6,179 nucleotides of DNA. Origin: an uncultured Prevotella sp. GTDB taxonomy: Bacteria; Bacteroidota; Bacteroidia; Bacteroidales; Bacteroidaceae. The translations under genes were made by a program, and so were the position numbers. How positions within the stretch are numbered: position 1 is the first letter of the stretch; each line of letters begins with the position of its first letter. Of this stretch, positions 1 through 6,179 are shown piece by piece. Under the pieces are notes generated by a model that was not told the origin of the DNA, ran no database searches, and worked only from the letters and a program-made list of their open reading frames with translations. Location: positions 1-6,179 of the forward strand of contig CAMUQM010000121.1 in the NCBI GenBank assembly GCA_947095945.1. The letters run 5' to 3'.

Positions 1-121
1 CACTTCAATATATAAAAGTACCTCACAAGGAATAATGCTGCGGAATTGAGGTAATAGAAAAGAATGCCACTATTAAAACTATCTCACGAGAGTAAATATT
101 CACTTTCGTAAAAAAGAAGAC

Positions 122-168
122 ATGCGGAGCTTTGATGCAATAGTAATCATTGCTCCGCATTTTTTTTC
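122..168 (+). terminator. Rho-independent terminator (plus strand)
   Basis: ATGCGGAGC at 122-130 pairs perfectly with GCTCCGCAT at 152-160. An inner TGAT (133-136) / ATCA (146-149) pairing can extend the stem across a TT/TT internal loop, leaving a 9-nt apical loop. The stem is followed directly by eight T residues (160-167). The T-run lies on the plus-strand side, so it ends a rightward transcript that enters from the left edge or starts inside 1-121. No gene for that transcript can be assigned in the window. Confidence 0.85.
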
Positions 169-348
169 ATACAAAGTAAGATGCAGCTGCTCAAATATCA
201 GGAAGCAATACAAATAATAAGAAGAGTGGATATTATAGGCTAATGATTGATTAAGATTTAATATAGAAAGACATGGTCAGTTAGTTACAAACCAAAGTCT
301 GATGGTAGGAAAAAACATGTACATTAAACCTTTCTACAAGTTCTTATA

Positions 349-436
349 ATTTCTTTTCATGAAGAAAAATAATTATTTACATGAAAAGAAATATTTATTT
401 TCACGATAAAAAATATTTTTCTTCATGTAAATAATT
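349..436. repeat. Overlapping AT-rich inverted repeats built on a CATGAA word
   Basis: Two competing hairpins share sequence. In the first, ATTTCTTTTCATG (349-361) pairs perfectly with CATGAAAAGAAAT (380-392). In the second, 371-396 pairs with 411-436 over 26 bases with two mismatches, leaving a 14-nt loop (397-410). In addition CATGAAGAAAAATA (358-371) is an exact inverted match to the part of the right arm ending at 427. The same word, roughly CATGAARARAAAT, therefore occurs three times in alternating orientation, and the two hairpins cannot form at once. No direct repeats or coding sequence frame the block, so a mobile origin is not shown. Confidence 0.75.
358..436 (-). terminator. Probable transcription terminator of priA
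   Basis: About 40 bases beyond the priA stop codon, a minus-strand transcript would form the 26-bp stem 436-411 / 396-371 (two mismatches). It would then read ATTTTTCTT (370-362), a short U-rich tract. The stem is nearly all A-T, which is weak for an intrinsic terminator, but its length and position suit one. It may instead mainly protect the 3' end of the mRNA. The overlapping alternative hairpin (380-392 with 349-361) would form slightly later in transcription. Confidence 0.5.
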
Positions 437-475
437 TGGAGAAGAGAATTTCAGAAGAGAATAAAGTAGCTAAGA

Positions 476-2782
476 CTATAGTGGATCAACATCGTAATAC
501 ACTTGAAGAGCACCATATCTCTTATCCTTCAACATGGCTTCTAAGGCACCACGAAGATACTGGCGAACACGTGGATAATCGATACCATTCTCCAACTTTA
601 GCATAATTTTACGGATATTCAGTGTCTTCACACGTGCCACAGCTGGTTTATCAGGACCGAGCACTCGCTCACCAAAGATTTCACGGAGCCTACTACCAAG
701 TTCCAGACCAGCAGAGTTCACCGTATTCTCATCCCTATGCTTCAAATAGACATAGACAAGGCGATAGAATGGAGGATAATGAAAATCACGCCTTTCGATT
801 AGCAAATCGGAATAGAACGACTTATAATCGTTACATACCACCTGCTGAATGACGGATAATTCTGGGCTCTTCGTCTGTAAGATTACCAGTCCCTGCCGTC
901 CTTTTCTACCTGCACGACCACTCACCTGACTCATCATCATGAACGACTGTTCGTAGGCACGGAAGTCGGGGTAGTTCAACATAGAGTCAGCATTGAGGAT
1001 CCCAACGACTGAGACCTTATCAAAGTCAAGCCCCTTTGAAATCATCTGTGTACCTATCAGAAGATTACTCTTCCCCGTTGAGAAGTCGTTAATCAAACGC
1101 TCATAAGCATTGCGTGTGCGAGTTGTATCAAGGTCCATTCGCGCAATACGAGCCTCTGGAAAGATATAACGGATTTCATCTTCAATCTTCTCTGTTCCAT
1201 ATCCTCGACCACGGATATCCTCACTTTCACAACAAGGACAGACCTCTGGAACCTTTATCGTATAGCCGCAATAGTGACAGGAGAGGTAGTTCATATTCTT
1301 GTGATACGTCAACGACACGTCACAGTTAGGACACTTCGGAACCCAACCACATTGTCTACACTCCACCATTGGCGCAAAACCACGTCGATTCTGAAATAAG
1401 ATTACCTGCTCACCATGCCCCAAGGCTTCACGAACGGCAACAAGAAGACGTGGAGAGAAAGGTCCTGTCATCATCTTCCGACGATAAAGATCCTTTATAT
1501 CTACAATTTCTATTTGGGGTAATTGAATATCTTTATAGCGTCGTGTTAGCTCTACAAGTCCATACTTACCCTGCTTTGCATTGTAATAGCTTTCCATTGA
1601 GGGCGTCGCCGTACCCAAGAGCGTCTTTGCTTCGGGATACATCTGTGCCAACACTATCGCTGTCGAGCGGGCGTGATAACGAGGAGCAGGGTCTTGCTGT
1701 TTAAAACTCTGCTCATGTTCCTCGTCTATTATAACCAATCCAAGTCGATGAAATGGAAGAAAAATAGCACTTCGCGCACCTAAAATAACATCGTATGGGG
1801 CATCAGATAATTGCTTATGCCAAATCTCCACACGCTCAGCATCACTGTATTTACTGTGATATATTCCGAGTCTATCACCAAAGACAGCCTTCAGACGTTC
1901 TGTTATCTGCACAGTAAGAGCAATCTCAGGCAAGAGATACAACACCTGCTTATGCTCATTGAGAGCTTTCTGAATAAGGTGAATATAAATCTCCGTCTTT
2001 CCTGAAGACGTCACTCCATGGAGTAATGTCACCCTATGCCCCATCATCTGTAAGAGTATCTGATTATAAGCTTCGGTTTGTGCCTCGTTGAGAGGTTTAA
2101 TATTCTCAGGATGTGGAGGGTTGCCATAATTCAGTCTACCGACTTCTTTTTCGTAGGTAACAAGAATCTTCCTATCTTGTAAGGCACGAATAACACCAAC
2201 AGAAGCGTGACTCACATTCATTAGTTCCTCCCTTGTCACTTCACGCAACACCGTATCAGGCGTAATTTCCGCCATTTCATCGACACCAGCCAACTGCAAA
2301 TAAGTCATCAAAACTTCCACTTGCTTCGATGCACGCTTCATAGAATCAATCATAAGCGAGAGTGTCCGCTCATGGCGTAAGTTGTCTGCCAAACGAATGT
2401 AAAGTTCTGTTCGAGGGCGATAACCATATTCCTCTTTCAGTCCCGATGGTAATGCAGCCTTATAAACATCACCGATAGGCGACATATAGTAATCGGATAT
2501 CCAATGCCAGAGCTTCAACTGCTGTGGAAGAAGCACTGGTGCGTTATCCAACACATCAATGATATTCTTATAAGTAATTTTCTTTTCATCGGTACTAGTA
2601 TTTCCCGATGGATTCGGGATATTTACAGGATAATCTGCAACGACACCCACGTAAGTCTTACTCTTTCCTAACGGCACAGACACACGTACGCCTGCTGTGA
2701 CCCGGGAACTCAAAGCATCGGGCACACCATAGGTGAAGTAACCTTCGAGAGGAAGAGGTAAGATAATATTAGCGTAAGTCAT
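476..2782 (-). CDS. priA: Primosomal protein N' (PriA), replication-restart DNA helicase
   Basis: PriA is a 3'-to-5' superfamily 2 helicase that recognises stalled or repaired forks and D-loops and starts reloading of the replicative helicase. This 768-residue protein is complete and of normal family length. Residues 1 to about 105 form the 3'-end-binding domain, opening with the typical YANIILPLPLEGYFTY. A winged-helix linker follows to about 225. The ATPase core has Walker A GVTSSGKTE (256-264), the DEEH box (353-356), GTATPS (390-395), GTQMISKGLDF (577-587) and SGRAGRKG (621-628). The zinc-binding insert keeps all eight cysteines (475, 478, 484, 487, 502, 505, 515, 518), plus an extra Cys517. 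A C-terminal domain begins near FHYPPFYRL (667-675). The ATG is chosen because the family N-terminus begins at this residue and an in-frame stop lies 30 bases upstream (2810-2812). A candidate promoter lies about 65 bases upstream and the gene appears to be transcribed alone. Confidence 0.97.
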   Translation of the reverse strand: MTYANIILPLPLEGYFTYGVPDALSSRVTAGVRVSVPLGKSKTYVGVVADYPVNIPNPSGNTSTDEKKITYKNIIDVLDNAPVLLPQQLKLWHWISDYYMSPIGDVYKAALPSGLKEEYGYRPRTELYIRLADNLRHERTLSLMIDSMKRASKQVEVLMTYLQLAGVDEMAEITPDTVLREVTREELMNVSHASVGVIRALQDRKILVTYEKEVGRLNYGNPPHPENIKPLNEAQTEAYNQILLQMMGHRVTLLHGVTSSGKTEIYIHLIQKALNEHKQVLYLLPEIALTVQITERLKAVFGDRLGIYHSKYSDAERVEIWHKQLSDAPYDVILGARSAIFLPFHRLGLVIIDEEHEQSFKQQDPAPRYHARSTAIVLAQMYPEAKTLLGTATPSMESYYNAKQGKYGLVELTRRYKDIQLPQIEIVDIKDLYRRKMMTGPFSPRLLVAVREALGHGEQVILFQNRRGFAPMVECRQCGWVPKCPNCDVSLTYHKNMNYLSCHYCGYTIKVPEVCPCCESEDIRGRGYGTEKIEDEIRYIFPEARIARMDLDTTRTRNAYERLINDFSTGKSNLLIGTQMISKGLDFDKVSVVGILNADSMLNYPDFRAYEQSFMMMSQVSGRAGRKGRQGLVILQTKSPELSVIQQVVCNDYKSFYSDLLIERRDFHYPPFYRLVYVYLKHRDENTVNSAGLELGSRLREIFGERVLGPDKPAVARVKTLNIRKIMLKLENGIDYPRVRQYLRGALEAMLKDKRYGALQVYYDVDPL

Positions 2783-2846
2783 TACAAATAGTTCATTACC
2801 TATCAGCCATTACAAGCTGTACGATAAAACAGGATTGGTTTGAATA

Positions 2847-2877
2847 CAAAGTTACAAAGAAAGATGCAAATACACAA
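2847..2877 (-). promoter_or_regulatory. Candidate Bacteroidetes-type promoter for priA
   Basis: On the minus strand TAACTTTG (2854-2847) matches the Bacteroidetes -7 consensus TAnnTTTG exactly. Twenty bases upstream lies ATTG (2878-2875), a partial match to the -33 box TTTG. Transcription would begin near 2840 and give a leader of roughly 55-60 bases. Only the -7 box is a full match, and such short motifs arise by chance in AT-rich DNA. Confidence 0.4.
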
Positions 2878-2942
2878 TGAAGAAAGGAGCCAATAACGCA
2901 AATCTACATCAGAAACAGAGGTAACAGTAAGTTTGAACACAT

Positions 2943-2980
2943 AAAAAATCCCATTTCATCGGTAATGAAATGGGATTTTC
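2943..2980 (-). terminator. Strong intrinsic terminator after the beta-barrel gene
   Basis: Positions 2945-2959 (AAAATCCCATTTCAT) and 2965-2979 are a perfect 15-bp inverted repeat around the 5-nt loop CGGTA. On the minus strand the stem runs into six T residues (2948-2943), about 20 bases past the stop codon of the barrel gene. The four T residues on the other side could give weaker termination on the plus strand, but no plus-strand gene approaches it. The hairpin separates the barrel gene from priA. Confidence 0.9.
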
Positions 2981-3001
2981 TAATATTAAGCATTTTATAT
3001 C

Positions 3002-3631
3002 TTAGAAGAAATAAGCTACACCTAACTGCCATGAACTGTTATGACTACCCTTCTTCTTTAAAGTAGAGGTTGCAGTATCTGCTGCCGTTCTCCATGTAAC
3101 ATCACCTGTCTTTCCACAAGCAATATTGTAGTTAGCACTTACCTGCAAATGCTTAAACGCTGTCACACCAAAACCGAGATTAATACTGAAATTACTATTC
3201 TTTAATGCATAGGTACTTCGCATATTCCAGTCATATTCCTTTTCCCCAACATTAAATGCAATCTGAGGACCACCAAAGAAAAAGACATTAGCCATACTAC
3301 CTAAGCCGATAGAATAACGTACATTTACAGGAATAGCAATCTGTTGCTGTTTTACAGTCTGTTCCTCTGAGGCGTATTCAAGCTTAGCTGAACGCGAGTC
3401 ATAGAGGACAGAAGCATCCATACCCAAACCAACAACAGGCAAAGTAAACTTCACTGTAGGACCAAAGAACCACCCTACTTGGTTAGTCTTGTCGAATACA
3501 TCACTTGTAAAACTAAACTCACTCACATTTAGTCCCACCTTTACACCAAACTTCAGTGGTTCATCAGCATGGGCTGGAACGGAGACAAGAAATGATAGGG
3601 CTAATAAAGCCAATGAAATAATTTTCTTCAT
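3002..3631 (-). CDS. Outer-membrane beta-barrel protein, PorT/OmpA-barrel type
   Basis: The 209-residue protein starts with a signal peptide: MKK, a hydrophobic core IISLALLALSFLVSV (4-18), and a likely signal peptidase I cut after AHA (22/23). The roughly 187-residue mature part alternates polar and hydrophobic residues in short strands, opens with FGVKVGLNVSEF and ends LGVAYFF with a terminal aromatic residue. This fits an 8-stranded barrel of the OmpA_b-brl_2 / PorT-like group common in Bacteroidetes. The frame runs 12 codons further upstream (to 3667), but MKK at 3629-3631 is preferred because it gives a clean signal peptide. I found no clear promoter. Members of this group are diverse and mostly uncharacterised. 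PorT itself is needed for type IX secretion in Porphyromonas, but the resemblance here is to the general fold, so a role in secretion is only an inference from the gldN neighbourhood. A strong terminator follows. Confidence 0.85.
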   Translation of the reverse strand: MKKIISLALLALSFLVSVPAHADEPLKFGVKVGLNVSEFSFTSDVFDKTNQVGWFFGPTVKFTLPVVGLGMDASVLYDSRSAKLEYASEEQTVKQQQIAIPVNVRYSIGLGSMANVFFFGGPQIAFNVGEKEYDWNMRSTYALKNSNFSINLGFGVTAFKHLQVSANYNIACGKTGDVTWRTAADTATSTLKKKGSHNSSWQLGVAYFF

Positions 3632-3790
3632 AACCATAAGTGTTAATGATAAAAGAAGTAAAATCACTTCCTATAGTATGAACACATGATGGCTCACACA
3701 TCTGAAAGTTGTCTCAAAATAGAAATTCTATCTGAGCTTCTCTTTAGATTAATCGCATCTTTAAGGCTATTATTGCCCAATTAAAATTAA

Positions 3791-3883
3791 TTAAGGTTGG
3801 TTCTATAAATTTCCTTTAATGAAGTTTTATCTATACCTCATTAAAGAATGATTCCATCGAGGAATCTATAGAACCAACCTTAA
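3791..3883. repeat. Branched palindromic element between gldN and the barrel gene
   Basis: The outer arms 3791-3811 and 3863-3883 are inverted repeats matching at 20 of 21 positions, with the word AAGGTTGGTTCTATA shared. Inside, CTTTAATGAAG (3814-3824) pairs with CCTCATTAAAG (3836-3846) at 10 of 11 positions around an 11-nt loop. A third small stem, GATTCC (3850-3855) / GGAATC (3861-3866), can form around ATCGA, overlapping the end of the outer arm. The whole can fold as a three-way junction on either strand. It begins 9 bases past the gldN stop codon and is followed on the minus strand by TTAATTTTAA, so it may act as a terminator or 3'-end stabiliser for the gldN transcript. It could instead be a copy of a dispersed palindromic repeat; no flanking target duplication is evident. 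Confidence 0.8.
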
Positions 3884-3892
3884 GAAAATTTA

Positions 3893-4936
3893 TTAATGAC
3901 GCTCTCGGCGAACTGTAACACGTGCAGGAGAAGCTCCAGCACTTCCACTATTAGATGAACGACGTGAGCGACTAACGCTGCTTGATGATGGACTTGTACG
4001 ACGAGTACGTCCTATCTTCTTTGGTGCTTTCTCAGCCTCCTTAACCGCAGAGATACTGTCAAGGCTATCTCGAAGAGCTGGGTCACCATAGATTGTCTTC
4101 TCAAATGCAATCAATTCACGTTCTATCTTCTTCTGTTCAGCAGCCATTGCTGAGTCGTTAGGACAGTATTGTGCGAGAGTCTTACCTAACATATTGGTTG
4201 TCTTGTAAATCTTTCCTTTATAGAGGTTCATCGTGAAATAATCATCTACACTCATCGTTGCAGCATTATTCAGATTACTTGTCATGATGGTTTGCTTCGC
4301 AAGGAAAGGAGCCAAATCATCGTAACGCACCCAGAAAAGAGGGTATTTCACTTCGCCATCTCCGAAGTCGTCTTCACGATACATAATCGGACAGAGGGCT
4401 ACGACCTTACGATGGAAAGTTGCTGTTCCCTGATCATAATAAGCACTCTCTTTGAGATAGTAGCCTTTAACCTCTCCAGAAGGGATGTCACTGTTATCAA
4501 GGCGAATACCATGATCAGTGCGTTCGTAGAAAATGTGATAGTTATCAAGGAACTGCAATGGCTTGATTCGAGCTGAATCAGTGAATATCTCATTACCATC
4601 CATACGGTAGTTATACGCAGCAACACCGCCACGATTAGGACCACTCATCATCAACTTGAAGATGTAGGTAAAGAGATTCATCTGTGAACCTACAGGCTCT
4701 GTAGGATAGTATAATCCTGCATTAGCATCCTCAACAAGTTTCAATTCACGATAGATATCACGTCGCCAAACAACATCTTCCTCTAAAGGAGCTGTTGTTG
4801 GAAAGGATATCTGCGCACGTGTAGAAATCGTATTAGCAGGCGACTGACGCTGTTGCTGGTTACGACGTGCAGCAGGCTGTGCACTTACAGTAAGTGCCAA
4901 GCAGGCTGTGCAGACTATGAGAAATATCTTTTTCAT
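3893..4936 (-). CDS. gldN: Type IX secretion system periplasmic ring protein GldN/PorN
   Basis: GldN (PorN in Porphyromonas) binds the lipoprotein GldK/PorK to form the large periplasmic ring under the outer membrane of the type IX secretion system, and contacts the GldM stalk. The protein has 347 residues, near the usual length. It has a signal peptide (MKK, hydrophobic LIVCTACLALTV, likely cut after SAQ at 18-20). Conserved family stretches are VVWRRDIYRELKL (55-67), YPTEPVGSQMNLFTYIFKL (77-95), CPIMYREDDFGDGEVKYPLF (182-201) and DDYFTMNLYKGKIYKTTN (231-248). A low-complexity tail rich in Arg and Ser (about 303-347) ends the protein and is probably disordered. The gene follows gldM on the same strand with a 118-base gap and no terminator between, consistent with the usual gldK-L-M-N operon. 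The start is set by the signal peptide; the preceding bases are A-rich, without a Shine-Dalgarno, as is normal in Bacteroidetes. Confidence 0.95.
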   Translation of the reverse strand: MKKIFLIVCTACLALTVSAQPAARRNQQQRQSPANTISTRAQISFPTTAPLEEDVVWRRDIYRELKLVEDANAGLYYPTEPVGSQMNLFTYIFKLMMSGPNRGGVAAYNYRMDGNEIFTDSARIKPLQFLDNYHIFYERTDHGIRLDNSDIPSGEVKGYYLKESAYYDQGTATFHRKVVALCPIMYREDDFGDGEVKYPLFWVRYDDLAPFLAKQTIMTSNLNNAATMSVDDYFTMNLYKGKIYKTTNMLGKTLAQYCPNDSAMAAEQKKIERELIAFEKTIYGDPALRDSLDSISAVKEAEKAPKKIGRTRRTSPSSSSVSRSRRSSNSGSAGASPARVTVRRERH

Positions 4937-5015
4937 TATTATTTTGTTTATTCTTTTCTAAAAGAAATGAGTGAGAATGGACTGTTATGAGCAAAGACAA
5001 TAGCAACACTATCCA

Positions 5016-5055
5016 TTAACTTGTTAACTCGTTAACTCGTCAACTCGTCAACTAT
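5016..5055. repeat. Five-copy 8-bp tandem repeat at the gldM 3' end
   Basis: Five consecutive 8-base units on the plus strand: TTAACTTG, TTAACTCG, TTAACTCG, TCAACTCG and TCAACTAT. The last base (5055) is also the final base of the gldM TAA stop, so the array begins exactly at the end of that gene and fills part of the gldM-gldN gap. On the coding strand the units read roughly CGAGTTAA / CGAGTTGA. From memory, similar GTTAAC/GTTGAC arrays occur between genes in other Prevotella and Bacteroidales genomes, but their role is unknown to me. Copy number may vary between strains. Confidence 0.85.
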
Positions 5056-6179
5056 TATCTCACGATAACCTCCATATTTCTTCCATTAAGCGTTCGAGTA
5101 GTACCATCAGGTCCATGAACGACAACGTTAGTGATGTAGAATCGCTTGTTACGACTCAACTGACGGAACTGTTCCTTCTGTTGTGGAGAGAACGAAGCAC
5201 CATTACTTGCCAACGGAACGGCGTTACCCATATTGTCAAAGAAGACAACACGGAAGCTGGTCACGTTGAAAGGAATATCAAGTAAGCCGTCATCAATAGC
5301 AGCCTGAATACCCGGAGCCGACATAAGAGCAGCCTTTGAAAGCGTTCCACTCTTAAATCTATCAGCACCCATAGCGATATATGGCGATGGATCCGGCAAT
5401 TTTCTCACACGGAACTTATACTCTCCTATCTTACGACCCTTCGCAGATACAGAGATAGTCACAGGCTGACCAACTGCCGATGGACGTGCAATGAAATGAC
5501 CGCCACCCCTTGATACGAGTGAACCACCAGACATTGTAGCCTGCACGTCGCTCTGAGAAGTGTTAGGAATACTGATAGTGATTGGGTTATCAAAGCCTGC
5601 ATAGAGTACGTTCATTAAGTCTGCTGCAATTGTAGCCATTCCATCGAATGGTGGAACTTTCTGCATTCCTTGAGGATTGATATACTCTTTTGGCTGAGGA
5701 CCACCCGTTACCCAATAGTCTTGTGAGAAGTTTCTACGCAAAACATTACCCGACAAGTCTTTAATAAGAATATATCCACTCAAGTTATGTTTACCCGGAG
5801 CACCCGCCTTAACAGTTATCTGATTGCCCTTAATAAGTTGTCCATTAACAAAGACTTGTGGCTGCTGTGTAGAGTCAACAGCACCCATAAACATCTGGGC
5901 AGTCATTGTCTCACCCGGATAAAGGCGTGTCTGACTTGGCACAACAAATGCCTGCAGCTTATTGACACGTAAGTCTTTCAAACCAACGTTTGCCACCAAG
6001 GTATGCAACACTTCGCCTTCTGCATAGCGAACATCGCTCTGCAACTTTGAGAGAAGTGTTACCGCTGCTGCAACAGGCATATTCTCAAACATATACTCTT
6101 CCCAGTTCTTACCCATAGAATGCTTAGGTACCGCTGTAGAAAGATTACTCTCGATAAGTTTCTTCTGTCGAGGGTCTGT
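5055..6179 (-). CDS. gldM: Type IX secretion motor stalk protein GldM/PorM (5' end beyond window)
   Basis: GldM spans the inner membrane once and forms, with GldL, the proton-driven motor of the type IX secretion system; its long periplasmic part reaches the GldK/GldN ring. The last 374 residues are visible of an expected total of about 515-520. The frame stays open to the window edge, so the methionine codon at 6114-6116 is internal. In visible-fragment numbering, residues 1-66 are the end of the helical domain D1 (TAVPKHSMGKNWEEYMFENM, then LLSKLQSDVRYAEGEVLHTL). Domain D2 is about 67-160 and includes RLYPGETMTAQMF and NGQLI. Domain D3 is about 174-262 and includes YAGFDNPITISIPN. The C-terminal domain D4 is about 263-374 and ends HGPDGTTRTLNGRNMEVIVR. 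The cytoplasmic N-terminus and transmembrane helix lie outside the window. No frameshift is seen. The gene is probably co-transcribed with gldN. Confidence 0.95.
   Translation of the reverse strand, partial: TDPRQKKLIESNLSTAVPKHSMGKNWEEYMFENMPVAAAVTLLSKLQSDVRYAEGEVLHTLVANVGLKDLRVNKLQAFVVPSQTRLYPGETMTAQMFMGAVDSTQQPQVFVNGQLIKGNQITVKAGAPGKHNLSGYILIKDLSGNVLRRNFSQDYWVTGGPQPKEYINPQGMQKVPPFDGMATIAADLMNVLYAGFDNPITISIPNTSQSDVQATMSGGSLVSRGGGHFIARPSAVGQPVTISVSAKGRKIGEYKFRVRKLPDPSPYIAMGADRFKSGTLSKAALMSAPGIQAAIDDGLLDIPFNVTSFRVVFFDNMGNAVPLASNGASFSPQQKEQFRQLSRNKRFYITNVVVHGPDGTTRTLNGRNMEVIVR

Larger units (their letters stand above)
1..475. other. Intergenic region downstream of priA, no gene recognised
   Basis: No reading frame here has convincing coding character on either strand. 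The left end could hold the tail of a plus-strand gene: one plus frame is open from the edge to a TGA at 47-49, but that is too short to judge. Positions 19-25 (TACCTCA) and 47-53 (TGAGGTA) are perfect inverted repeats, and a plus-strand intrinsic terminator follows at 122-168, so the first 168 bases may be the 3' end of a messenger or of a small RNA. Positions 169-348 are AT-rich and I see nothing definite in them. Positions 349-436 carry overlapping inverted repeats described separately. Confidence 0.6.

Noticed and set aside
64..111. A 15-codon plus-strand ORF (ATG at 64, TAA at 109-111) shortly before the terminator
   Set aside because: Too short to judge, with only a weak GAGG at 48-51 too far upstream as a ribosome site; no support beyond an open frame.
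622..2005. Several plus-strand open frames of 64-111 codons opposite priA
   Set aside because: All lie antisense to the conserved PriA helicase core or domains, and their compositions are those of antisense translation rather than real proteins.
2780..2814. Three copies of CATTAC around the priA start
   Set aside because: Irregular spacing (15 and 14 bases) and only six bases long; two reflect an ATG preceded by GTA, so probably chance.
3632..3667. Upstream in-frame start for the barrel protein, adding 12 residues
   Set aside because: The extension (MILLLLSLTLMV) would precede the MKK signal peptide and spoil its normal n-region; the internal MKK start fits far better.
3719..3731. Short palindrome ATAGAAATTCTAT upstream of the barrel gene and a partial TATTTTG -7-like match
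   Set aside because: The palindrome is short and AT-rich, the promoter match lacks a base of TAnnTTTG and no -33 box is found at the right spacing.
4292..4644. Open frames on both strands inside gldN (4292-4576 plus, 4399-4644 minus)
   Set aside because: They overlap a clearly conserved GldN coding region, show no recognisable domain and no initiation context; they are shadow frames.
1..6179. CRISPR array, tRNA, rRNA, insertion sequence or defence system
   Set aside because: No spaced direct repeats, no cloverleaf or rRNA-like sequence, and no transposase, nuclease or toxin-antitoxin reading frames were seen.

Overview
The window looks like a chromosomal segment of a Bacteroidales bacterium, most likely Prevotella or a close relative. 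The evidence is the presence of type IX secretion genes (gldM/porM and gldN/porN), which are essentially confined to the Bacteroidetes, an AT-rich intergenic style, a Bacteroidetes-type promoter match before priA, and protein sequences resembling oral or gut Prevotella. The genus is an inference from protein resemblance; no 16S or other marker gene is present.

All four genes lie on the minus strand, so transcription runs from high to low coordinates. In transcription order they are: the 3' part of gldM (5055-6179, its start lies beyond the window edge); gldN (3893-4936); a small outer-membrane beta-barrel protein of the PorT/OmpA-barrel type (3002-3631); and priA, the primosomal replication-restart helicase (476-2782). 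Positions 1-475 hold no recognisable gene. A plus-strand intrinsic terminator at 122-168 shows that a plus-strand transcript from outside or from the left edge converges on the end of priA.

GldM and GldN work together. GldM (with GldL, probably encoded just upstream outside the window) is the inner-membrane motor whose periplasmic stalk crosses to the GldK/GldN ring under the outer membrane, and this machinery drives export of proteins carrying a C-terminal T9SS signal. The barrel protein downstream may or may not belong to that system; a large inverted repeat separates it from gldN. PriA is an unrelated housekeeping gene with its own candidate promoter, insulated from the barrel gene by a near-perfect terminator.

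The most notable non-coding structures are a 93-bp palindromic element able to form a branched structure just after gldN (3791-3883), a set of overlapping AT-rich inverted repeats after priA (349-436), and a five-copy 8-bp tandem repeat that runs into the gldM stop codon (5016-5055). I see no mobile element, CRISPR array, tRNA or rRNA, and no convincing new multi-gene system; the coding content is ordinary for this group.
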